This document shows, in pieces, positions 1 to 7,550 of a stretch of DNA of 14,048 nt. The notes beneath the pieces were generated by a model. That model did not search any database. It was not told where the DNA came from and worked only from the letters and a program-made list of their open reading frames with translations. The translations under genes were made by a program, and so were the position numbers. Every line of letters starts with the position of its first letter. Position 1 is the stretch's first letter. Origin of the DNA: Ophiosphaerella korrae (lineage: Eukaryota; Ascomycota; Dothideomycetes; Pleosporales; Phaeosphaeriaceae); contig JALNQF010000793.1 in assembly GCA_028456385.1 (NCBI GenBank), positions 1-14,048 of the forward strand, given 5' to 3'.

Positions 1-2550
1 TTACTATAAATAGACGTAATATAAGATAGACTATAGAAAGTAAGAATCTTTACAAAACTAGATATCTAGAACGCCTACTACTAGATTAGAATTAGGAAAG
101 GTAATAAATAGAAAACAGCGTTTAGAACACAATATAGACTATATAAATACCTAGTTATACCCTTTAGCTTAATAAATACACTAGCAGCCTTCTAGGAAAG
201 AATAAATATAGTACTAAGAGAGTACTTAGATATATTTATATTTATATACCTAGATAATATCTTTATATTCTTAGAAATAGAAGAAGAATATATATAGCAC
301 GTGCACAAAGTACTAGAAAAACTAGTAGAAAGTAAACTATTTCTTAAAATAAGAAAATATAAATTCTATATAAAAGAAATAGACTTCCTTAGATTTATTA
401 TTAAACTAGGAAAAATTAAGATTAATCTAGAAAAAATTAGATTAATTAACGAATAGCTAATACTAAAGAACCTAAAGGAAGTACAACAATTTTATAGCCT
501 AGCTAACTTTTACAAAAAGTTAATAGTAAGATAGTCTAAAGATATAGAACTAATAACAAGGCTTATAAAAAAGGATACACTATTTAAATAGATAAAAGAA
601 TATAATAAAGTATTTAAGAAGATTAAAAAGAAGTTTATAGAAAACCTAGTTATTAGAATATATAACCTAGACCTACTAGTAATAGTAAAAATAGATACAT
701 CTAATTTAGTCTACAGAATAGTACTAATACAAGAAGACTTAAAGACTAAGAAAGAGTATTTAGTTAAATACTTCTCTAAGAAAATAAAGCTAGTAGAGCT
801 TAACTATTTAATTTATAACAAAGAGATACTAGTAATCTATAAAGTATTTAAACAATAGAGAGTATACCTATAAAGAGTAAAATACTAAACAAAGGTCTAT
901 ATAGACTATAAGAATCTTATAGGATTTATACTAAACAAAGAACTAATATAATAATATACAAGATAGTAGGAATTCCTATTAATATTTAATATAGAAATTA
1001 TACATACAAAAGAGAAAAATAACTAATTTGTAGACGCCTTTAGTAGAAGACTAGACTTATAGAAAGAAGTAAGCGCTACTAGAATAGTTCTAGTTAAAAA
1101 CAAAGAAGGATATTTAGTCCTAAATACACCTAAAATAGCTATAATACTTAAAAGAAAGAGTAGCAAGCTAGATAAATAGATTTAGGAAGAAATAAGAAAA
1201 GCCCCTAAAGAAATAAAGAAACTTAAGACTAAAGAAAGTCTTACAAAAGCCTATAGAAGAATATATATTCTAGGAAAAATACAAAGAGAATTTATACAAT
1301 AGTTCTATAAACTACTAGTATATAGATATTAAGGAATTAACAAAATACTAGATAGACTACTAAAAGATTACTATATCTTAAGAGTAAGATAACTAGTAAT
1401 AGAAGTACTACAAGATTATATAAAATACTAAAAAAATAAGTATAGTAAGTATACACTATATAAGAAGCTATAACTAGTAGAAGTACTAGAATAACTATAA
1501 AGAGTTATTATAATAGATTTTATTATAAAACTACCTAAGTTAAAAGACCTAATATTAGGAGTTAAGTATAATAGAATCCTAATAATAGTAGATAAACTTA
1601 TAAAGTACTTATACTTTAAACTATATAAAGAGAAAAGTAGAATAGAAGTTACTATATACTAGGTTCTAGGAACTATAATTAGTTAATATAGACTACTAGA
1701 TAAGATTATTATAGATAAAGACGTAAGATTTATATTAAAACTATAGAGAACAATAATAGTACAATTAGGAATTAAATATACAATATTAATAGTATACTAC
1801 CTATAGATAGATAGACAATTAGAACGTATAAATTAGATAGTAGAATAATACTTAAGATGCTACCTTAATTATAACTAGAATAACTAAGTATAGTTACTAC
1901 TTATAGTATAGCTAGTATATAACAGTGTAAAGAATAAGATAATAAGAGTATTACCTTTCTTTATAAACTATAGATTTAACTCTAGTATATATAGAATACT
2001 AAGACTAGAGATATCTTAGTCTCTAAGAAGAGAAAACTTTGCTAATAGACTTAAAGATATATACAAGCAATTAAGATAGGATATAGAATTCTTGCATAAT
2101 TAAATAGTAAAGTACTATAACAAGAAATATAAAGAGGGACCCTAATTTAGAAAGGGAGAAAAAGTATAGTTAGTATAGAAAAATATTAAGAGTAAGAGAC
2201 TAAGCCTAAAACTAGACTACGTTAAGATAGGACTATACAAAATTAAGAAAGAAGTTACGCTAGTTATATTTAAACTAAAGCTACTAAATAAAATAAGGAT
2301 ATACCTAACCTTTTACGTAGTACTACTTAAGATAGTACTATAAAACGTAGAACTACTAGTATACAAAGTAGACACGTATAGAGAATAAGAAGAATAAGAA
2401 GTTAAAGAAATTATAGTATACTAGTTCTATAATAGTAGAAACTACTATCTAGTAAAATAGATAGGTATAGACAAAAAAGGATAACTATAGGAAGAAATAT
2501 AGAAACTAGAGGATAATCTTAACTACTTTAAGAAACTAGAAGACTTCTAA
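1..2550 (+). pseudogene. Ty3/gypsy Pol remnant (RT, RNase H, integrase, chromodomain)
   Basis: Read with codons starting at position 1, 4, 7 and so on, the segment is a degraded Pol. RT begins inside the palm; the catalytic box Y-x-D-D reads YLDN at 247-258 (last Asp to Asn). RNase H follows at about 650-1040, ending near the usual D-A-[LF]-S-R motif, here DAFSRR at about 1033-1050. Integrase follows: the first catalytic Asp sits in IDFIIKLP near 1513-1536, the second in IIIDKDVRF near 1708, and the Glu in the QLERIN stretch near 1820. A chromodomain covers about 2398-2547, its conserved Trp codons now TAG. Dozens of in-frame TAG/TAA fall where Trp or Gln is expected. The frame never shifts. 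Compared with copy B the length is identical and most differences are transitions, so it was inactivated by point mutation, not by indels. The stop at 2548-2550 is probably the original one, because stop density rises after it. Confidence 0.93.
2398..2547 (+). other. Degraded chromodomain at the Pol C-terminus (copy A)
   Basis: Continuing the Pol frame, this stretch reads EVKEI, then a variable part, then YY-x-VK followed by a TAG where Trp is expected, and later EEI, TAG, KLEDNLN. That order matches the chromodomain pattern (EVEKIL, YLVKWKGY, TWEPEENL) with Trp codons converted to TAG. Chromodomains place the element in the chromovirus lineage. In that lineage the domain is known to direct integration towards histone-marked chromatin. 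Here it is only a relic. Confidence 0.8.
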
Positions 2551-2889
2551 AGTTAAAACCCTCTAGAACGCCTAGTAGTAAACTAAGAGAACTAATATTA
2601 CTATTACTAGATAGAGAGGCGATAGGAGCGCCTAACGTAGGACCTACTATAGTAATACTAAATACCTTATCTAAGTCTAGCTTAGCTTCTAGAGCTACTA
2701 ACTATATAGCTAATTTCTTATTATTTAGCGCCTTTATCTTATAAAGACAAGAGAGACAAGCTTAATTCTCTACTAGCTTACTCTACGTAAGCTCCTAGAT
2801 CTACTTACGCTTAGCTTTAGCCTCTATAATTTAAGATAGTAATTTCTCTTAAGCCTAGTTAATAGCTCTCTCTATTATTATTAAGCCTA
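2527..2889 (-). pseudogene. Possible antisense accessory ORF remnant at the 3' end of the chromovirus
   Basis: On the minus strand, in the phase whose codons end at 2663, 2819 and so on, the reading from about 2889 down to 2531 gives a protein-like composition. It begins with an Ala/Glu/Lys/Gln-rich helical stretch (ERAIN, EKLLS, IIEAKAKRK), then a CLSC motif, then KIKALNNKKLA, LVALEAKLDLDKVF, and a Gly/Ser/Pro-containing tail GPTLGAPIASLS. About nine stops fall in the first half, at plausible Gln or Trp positions, and none in the last 55 or so codons. The likely start is an Ile run (ATA codons), which could be former ATG. It would overlap the end of Pol on the opposite strand by about 20 bases. 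I recognise no family. An overlapping plus-strand frame is also open, so chance remains possible. Confidence 0.3.
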
Positions 2890-3216
2890 GATACAAGAAT
2901 AAGTATAATAAACATATACTCTACAAGAGAGATACTAGATATATTATAAGAACTATAAACGTTTATATAGATATACGCCTTATAAGCTCTACTATTATTT
3001 ATAGAAACTATATAAAGAGAGTACTTAGGATTTAACTTAAAGGAAGTATAACAAGAATAAGGAAATATTTTAACACTATTGCGCAACACGTAATTAGTAA
3101 GAAAATATTAACAACATGTAGAAGAAGCAACTATAGAGAGTAATAAGGAACTAGAAATTAATAAAGAAAGTAAGTTAATAACCTTAGCTCTAGAATAGAT
3201 AAACGAGGACCTACTT
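2551..3216 (+). other. Post-pol region of copy A, no gene with ordinary start and stop
   Basis: This 0.67-kb segment lies between the chromodomain and the polypurine tract. The Pol frame is crowded with stops here, so Pol probably ends at 2548. Another plus-strand frame starting at 2565 is stop-free for about 59 codons, and a minus-strand frame is also unusually open (see the separate entry). The part from about 2795 to 3190 is missing from copy B. A 76-codon minus-strand frame at 2859-3089 starts with GTG, has no recognisable motif, and I do not regard it as a gene. Confidence 0.7.
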
Positions 3217-3230
3217 AGAAGAGGAGATAG
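3217..3230 (+). other. Polypurine tract of copy A
   Basis: A purine-rich run (agaagaggagatag, one T) lies directly before the 3' LTR. This is where the primer for plus-strand DNA synthesis is expected. Copy B has the related agaggaaaggatag in the same place. Confidence 0.65.
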
Positions 3231-3660
3231 TATTACAATAGTAACAAGAGAAATATAGATAGAACTAATTAGCTCTATAACTAAAGGATTAAGTTCTTAT
3301 AAATATAAAGAATACAAACTTAATTAGGAAACTATATATAATTAAGATACCTAAGGTAATCTATAATCTATAAACTCTTAGCGTTAATAGATTATAGATT
3401 AAAGTAATCTACAATCTATTATTCTTAGTAGTAATAGATTAATAGATTAGGATAAGTATATAGTTAGTAGCGACGCGCATTATTAAGATAGTATTAGCAA
3501 TTTAATTATTAACTACAAGCGATAATACAAAGATAGTTATAAAATATCTTCTATTATTTATAGCCTATTATAGATTATAATACAAACTTTTACTATTAAC
3601 TTGTAATCTACTAATACCTATTAAGGCTATTAGGAAGTTAACCCTAGTAAGCCCGTAACA
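3231..3660 (+). repeat. 3' LTR of Ty3/gypsy copy A (430 bp)
   Basis: The LTR starts TATTAC and ends CCCGTAACA. With TG mutated to TA at the start, this matches the canonical inverted termini TGTTAC...GTAACA. It aligns over its length with the two LTRs of copy B. The first two thirds are nearly identical to B, including the hairpin cluster and a conserved GCGACGCGCAT core. The last 140 or so bases differ by transversions and small indels as well as transitions, and the TATATAAA of copy B is not present here. A therefore belongs to a slightly different subfamily. Confidence 0.88.
3357..3419. repeat. LTR hairpin cluster (15-mer direct, inverted, direct), copy A
   Basis: The 15-mer taatctataatctat at 3357-3371 is followed after a 15-base loop by its exact reverse complement at 3387-3401. 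A third direct copy with one mismatch lies at 3405-3419. The first two arms can fold into a perfect 15-bp stem. The same arrangement is present in both LTRs of copy B. Confidence 0.9.
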
Positions 3661-3665
3661 ATTAC
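3661..3665. repeat. Presumed right target-site duplication of copy A (ATTAC)
   Basis: These are the five bases directly after the 3' LTR of copy A. Copy B made a 5-bp duplication, so A should have done the same. The left partner lies outside the window, so this is an inference. Confidence 0.4.
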
Positions 3666-4876
3666 TATATATAAGATAGATCTTACTCGCTCCTAGTAGT
3701 CCTTAATTTTACGCTTTAAGGCCTCTCCTTTACTTAGCTATAGCTCTTCTACTAGTAATAGAGTTACTAGAAAGCTTATAGAGCTTATAAGATTAAACTT
3801 TTTTACTATCTTATTAATATACTTATTATAGACAAGTATAATAGTCCTATCTAGCTAACTTTATATTACTTATATACCTAGGAACTAGCTTACTAGGCCT
3901 TTATCTTCTATATTATAGGCTTGTTTAATTCTCTTAATAATTTAGTAAGCTTCTAATTAGTAGATTTTGTAATATATTACTAATATATTATTAATATAGA
4001 AGAGAAGGAGTATTTTACGCTCCTTATTATAAAATAAGCATAGCTCTTCTTTTAAGACTATAAGACTAGCTTATTTAAGCGTTCTTAAGAGCTCCTTATA
4101 CTAGAAGAGTAGTAAGTCTTTAAGGCTATATAGCGCTTAATTAAGCTTAACGCACTTACTAGCTACTTTAAACTTATCTAGGAGCTCGTAGATAACTACT
4201 AGTTAATAATCTCTATATGCGTAGAGGAAAGCTCTAATAACGTTATACTAAGCTACTTCTAGGTTAAACTTAGCTATAATCGCTATTGCGGTTTAAAACA
4301 AGTGCGCTACTAACATAGTAGCGTAAGTTAATTGTATTAAATTAATTATTTAGAGGTCTCTACGCACTATAATCTAAGCTTTATACTTAAGAAAGTAGCT
4401 ATCTTAGTTGAGTTTATATGTAAAAACCTACTTTAGAGGTAGTAGCTAATTGCTTAATTACGAGCGCTCTATCTCCTCCTAGGTGCTAGCTACTAGTAGC
4501 GTATTAATCTCTTTCTAAGCTACTTGTTTAAAGAGCTACCTATATAAGTACGTATATAGGTGCTTTTAATTTTATAGTAGTAGTAGGAGCTTATCTTAAT
4601 ATAGATAAGCTTGTAGTTATAGCTTAAGCTAAGTAGCTACTATAATTATAGCGTTTACTATAGTAAGCTCTATATTTAGGTTATAGTCTATTAGTACTTA
4701 TAAGAGTAGCTCGTCTAGTATACTACTCTATTTACTTTACTTAGGTTTATATAATAATAAGTAAGCGCTTAAACTTCTAGTACTATTATCTAGCTTATTA
4801 TTTTAGAGTCTTTAGCTTAATTACGTTAGCGCTAGCTATTACTAGCGTATACGCTACTAATAAGCTCTAACTATAT

Positions 4877-4978
4877 TATTTAGAGCTATATAAGATATAG
4901 CTACTTAATAAGAGATAGTATCTACTTTATTTAGAGCTATAGAAGCTGTAGCTACTTAAGAAGAAGTAGTTTAATAAG
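4877..4978 (-). repeat. 51-bp tandem duplication in the copia integrase-RT linker
   Basis: Two head-to-tail units, 4877-4927 and 4928-4978, share the start tatttagagctata and the core tagctacttaa. The period of 51 bp is 17 codons, so the polyprotein frame is kept. The linker between integrase and RT is a low-constraint region in copia elements, and such expansions are tolerated there. Confidence 0.65.
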
Positions 4979-5856
4979 TAGTAGTTTAATTTAAACTCTT
5001 ATCTATTAGCTACTCTAAGGCGCTCGCTTCTCTAGTTAATTGTAATTCCTAGGAGCTTTTAGATACTTCGCTATATTAATTTCTATAATTAATATTAGTA
5101 CCTATATACTAAACTCTTCTAGGTTTAGGTATTTACTCTAGAGTTTAAAGGCTACTAAGCTTAAGTTACTCTATATAGATTCTATATAGTTTACTAGCTA
5201 AGCTTACTACTTATATAAGGTCTACTCCTTATTCTACTAAGATAGCTAGCTAGCTAGCCTAGCTTTTAGTATTACGTAGAGCTCTACTCCCTAGATTCTA
5301 CTCTAGGTACTCGCCTTACTAGTAGCTTTCTAGGATTTAAGCTACTTCGTAGAGCTAGTTATATATATTATCCTAGGTTTCTTTTACGTTGCACGTTACG
5401 TCTTTATATAACACGTTAATAAGTTTTTAAATTTCTAGCTTTAGGAGCTCTTAATAAGCTTTACTCCTTTTATTGTAGAAGAGCTACTTATTAAACGTTA
5501 CGTTACGCGTTATAATTACTTAATCTAATTCTAGGACCTATATCCTATATATATTAGATACTCTATATCTTACTAGATATCTAATATAGCCCTAAGGGCT
5601 TATTTTAAAGCCTCTCTTGTTGCGCCTAGCTACTTACTCCTTATTAAGTAGATATACGTAGTAGCTATAAGCGTATACTCTACTCTAATCTAGCTAAAAG
5701 TCTACTATAGTAGCTCTTACTTACTTAAGCTAATAGTATCTAAAGTACTATCTAAACTAGCTATTAAGCACTATATTAGGAGCTTATATATTATAAGCGT
5801 AGCTTAGGCTTATATTATATAGCTACGTAGCTACCTCTACTATCTCTAGCTAGAGC

Positions 5857-5861
5857 CTTTC
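5857..5861. repeat. Left target-site duplication of copy B (CTTTC)
   Basis: CTTTC lies directly before the 5' LTR and is repeated at 12502-12506 directly after the 3' LTR. Joining the flanks with one copy restores the copia integrase frame (NLLERL, stop, LEIVEVA on the minus strand). This supports the boundary independently. Confidence 0.88.
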
Positions 5862-5987
5862 TATTACGACAGTAACAAGAAAAATATAGATAGAACTAAT
5901 TAGCCCTACGACTAAAGGATTAAGCTCTTACAAATACAAAGAATACAAACTTAATTAAGAAACTATATATAATTAGGACACCTAGGG

Positions 5988-6050
5988 TAATCTATAATCT
6001 ATAGACTCTTAGCGTTAATAGATTATAGATTAAGGTAATCTATAATCTAT
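5988..6050. repeat. LTR hairpin cluster, copy B 5' LTR
   Basis: The 15-mer taatctataatctat at 5988-6002, its exact reverse complement at 6018-6032 (15-base loop) and a second exact direct copy at 6036-6050. Shorter aatagatta repeats follow to about 6080. Confidence 0.9.
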
Positions 6051-6209
6051 TGTTCTTAGTAGTAATAGATTAATAGATTAGGACAAGTATATAGTTAGTA
6101 GCGACGCGCATTATTAAGATAGTATTAGCAATTTAATCCTTTAACTATAGAACGCTAATACAAGATAGTTACAAAATATCTTCTATTGTTTATAGTTATT
6201 ATAGATCCC

Positions 6210-6217
6210 TATATAAA
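6210..6217 (+). promoter_or_regulatory. TATA-like box in the 5' LTR
   Basis: TATATAAA lies about 80 bases before the end of the LTR, preceded by GATCCC, and is kept in both LTRs of copy B. A TATA box in this part of the LTR would place the RNA start in its last segment. The surrounding DNA is so TA-rich that chance matches are likely, so this is a candidate only. Confidence 0.35.
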
Positions 6218-6292
6218 CTTTTATTATTACCTTATAATCTACTAACTCTTCTAAGATAAGTACCTATAGTTAACGATAGGAGGCCTATTATA

Positions 6293-6353
6293 CTTTGCTA
6301 ATTTAGTTATTACAAGAAGTAAAGCGTAAGTAGCGTATAGTCTAGCTAATACG
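6293..6353 (+). other. Leader with primer-binding-site position
   Basis: Sixty-one bases separate the LTR from the presumed Gag start. The minus-strand primer binding site should begin at about 6293 (ctttgctaatttag). RIP has changed the region too much for me to match it to a tRNA. Its first four bases resemble the CTTTC target duplication by chance. Confidence 0.45.
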
Positions 6354-7256
6354 ATAGTAGAAAGCTTAATAAGTAAAGCCCCTAGGAGTAGTTATAAGTT
6401 AGATAGTACTATATAGGAAACGATTAAGGATTGTATAAATAAACTAATTAACGATAAAGAAGATATAAAGATAGTAATTAAAGTACTAGAAACGTAGAAC
6501 AAGAAACTGCAAGACTATTTAAAATAGAACAAAGTACAAATTAAAGCTATTATTAAAGGCTAGAACTAGATAGAATTAATTACTTAACGACTAGAAATAA
6601 GTGTAACGAAGAAACTACCTAAGATACCTATCCTCAAGAAGTTTAATAAGATAAGAGAAAAACTAAGACCTTTTATAGCTTTAGTATAACTCTAGATAGA
6701 TGTATAAGTACTACACTTTAACATAGAAGAAAAGAAAGTAATATATATTAGAATATATCTTAAAGAAAATACAATAAGATAGTTTAAACCCTACTAGATA
6801 GATTATACGATATACACTCTAATAACCTAAAAGGACAAAACAAGAGCTATCTTTAGAAGTTACGAATACTTTACTAGACGAATAAGAGTAGTATTTAGAG
6901 ATATAGACATTACCTAATAAGCTAAAGAATAGCTAGAAAAGCTTATACAAAGCTAGAGTGTTCTAGAGTACGTATTATAGTTTAAATAACTATCGCAAAA
7001 TACAGAGTAGAATAAGTTAGCCTTAATATTATAATTTAAATAAGGACTAAACTTAAAAATCTAATACAAAATAATTTATATAGAAAAACCCTAAACGCTA
7101 AAAGCTTTAAAATAATAGGTAATATAAATTAACAACAATCTTCGAGAATAGAAGAAGAATAAGTATAGAGGTTATACCTAGAATTAGGATAAGGAAGACC
7201 CTATAATCCTCGACGCTAACAAGGACAAGAAGAGGAAGAAAAACAAAGACTTTACG

Positions 7257-7367
7257 TACTTTAACTATAGTAAGAAAGGCTACTACGCGAAAGACTACTA
7301 ATTATAAAAGAAAAGGGATATAGTATACTATAAATACAAGAAACTAGGATACTTTGCAAAAGACTAT
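7257..7367 (+). other. Two Gag CCHC zinc knuckles with every ligand mutated to Tyr
   Basis: The unit at 7257-7298 reads Y-FN-Y-SKKG-Y-YAKD-Y, and the unit at 7326-7367 reads Y-YK-Y-KKLG-Y-FAKD-Y. The spacing is exactly C-x2-C-x4-H-x4-C twice, and each Cys or His is now Tyr (TGC/TGT or CAC/CAT to TAC/TAT). Both are in the Gag-Pol frame. This marks the nucleocapsid, whose job is to bind the element's RNA. The tandem pair and the uniform change make the assignment firm. Confidence 0.92.
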
Positions 7368-7511
7368 AGAAGTAAGGACCTAAGAAAAAATAAGGAAACT
7401 TAGTTAAAAATAACTAAGAACAAGAAAGAAGCACTAAACGTACAAGCTAAACCTTAAGAGAAAGTAGTAGGGAGTAAAGAAGTACAATATATAATACTCT
7501 ATTAGACCTTT

Positions 7512-7550
7512 TATTATAACGACAACTACTATACATATCTTTCTAGTAAA
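7512..7550 (+). other. Possible further Cys/His motif in the Gag-protease spacer
   Basis: In the Gag-Pol frame this reads YYNDNYYTYLSSK. If Tyr stands for former Cys/His, as in the two zinc knuckles upstream, it would be a C-x4/5-C-x2-H type motif. The rest of the spacer (7551-8570, about 1 kb) stays in frame but I recognise no domain in it. Confidence 0.3.

Larger units (their letters stand above)
1..3660 (+). mobile_element. Ty3/gypsy chromovirus copy A, 5'-truncated by the window edge, RIP-degraded
   Basis: This is the 3' part of a Ty3/gypsy LTR retrotransposon: RT to chromodomain (1-2550), post-pol region (2551-3216), polypurine tract (3217-3230) and 3' LTR (3231-3660). Position 1 corresponds to position 9237 of the complete copy B further right, and the two pol segments then run for the same 2550 bases. 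Downstream of its LTR, copia sequence on the other strand begins at once, so A probably sits inside that copia element. Its 5' half and 5' LTR lie outside the window. It cannot make protein because every domain is interrupted by stops. Confidence 0.93.
3661..5861 (-). pseudogene. Ty1/copia Pol fragment: integrase C-terminus, linker, reverse transcriptase
   Basis: Reading leftwards in one frame, the integrase C-terminus contains GYIRYLV then SNIYRI near 5530-5595 and ends in TRNVTFN. A long Ser/Leu/Gln-rich linker follows (about 5450-4560), with a 17-codon tandem duplication at 4877-4978. RT starts near 4560 and contains LPLK-stop-VFTYKL (former LPLKWVFTYKL) near 4400-4435, then KYKA with VVRGDL, TYAT, LYSLKD, and the catalytic box YxDD reading YINN at 3987-3998 (both Asp to Asn). 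FLGI and NKYINKI follow. Homology ends at the RT/RNase H junction (SILYIVI) exactly where the LTR of copy A begins. RNase H is missing from the window. Stops replace Trp and Gln throughout. The one TGA triplet I found in the window (4409-4411, plus strand) falls in this piece. Confidence 0.9.
5862..6292 (+). repeat. 5' LTR of copy B (431 bp)
   Basis: It starts TATTACGACAG (ancestral TGTTACGACAG) and ends CCTATTATA, which aligns with CCCGTTACA of the 3' LTR through three C/G-to-T/A changes. Its length equals that of the 3' LTR. The differences I noticed between the two are almost all transitions, so each LTR was mutated separately after insertion. Confidence 0.93.

Noticed and set aside
2859..3089. 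A 76-codon minus-strand open frame as a gene
   Set aside because: It starts with GTG, lies inside the 3' region of a degraded retrotransposon, has a Tyr/Ser/Ile/Asn composition typical of translated TA-rich DNA, and is absent from copy B through the deletion.
2795..3190. The A-specific segment as a solo LTR or small transposon with an AGCTC target duplication
   Set aside because: The segment lacks TG...CA or mutated equivalents and inverted termini. A deletion in B through microhomology is simpler.
5988..6080. CRISPR-like array from the repeated 15-mers
   Set aside because: Only three short units, one inverted, within an LTR and repeated in each LTR; there are no spacers of regular size and the elements are eukaryotic.
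6293..6297. LTR of copy B ending after CTTTG rather than at 6292
   Set aside because: CTTTG after the 5' LTR resembles CTTTC after the 3' LTR, but the termini pair as TGTTAC...GTTACA, the LTR of A ends at GTAACA with different bases after it, and the copia frame is restored only with CTTTC as the duplication.
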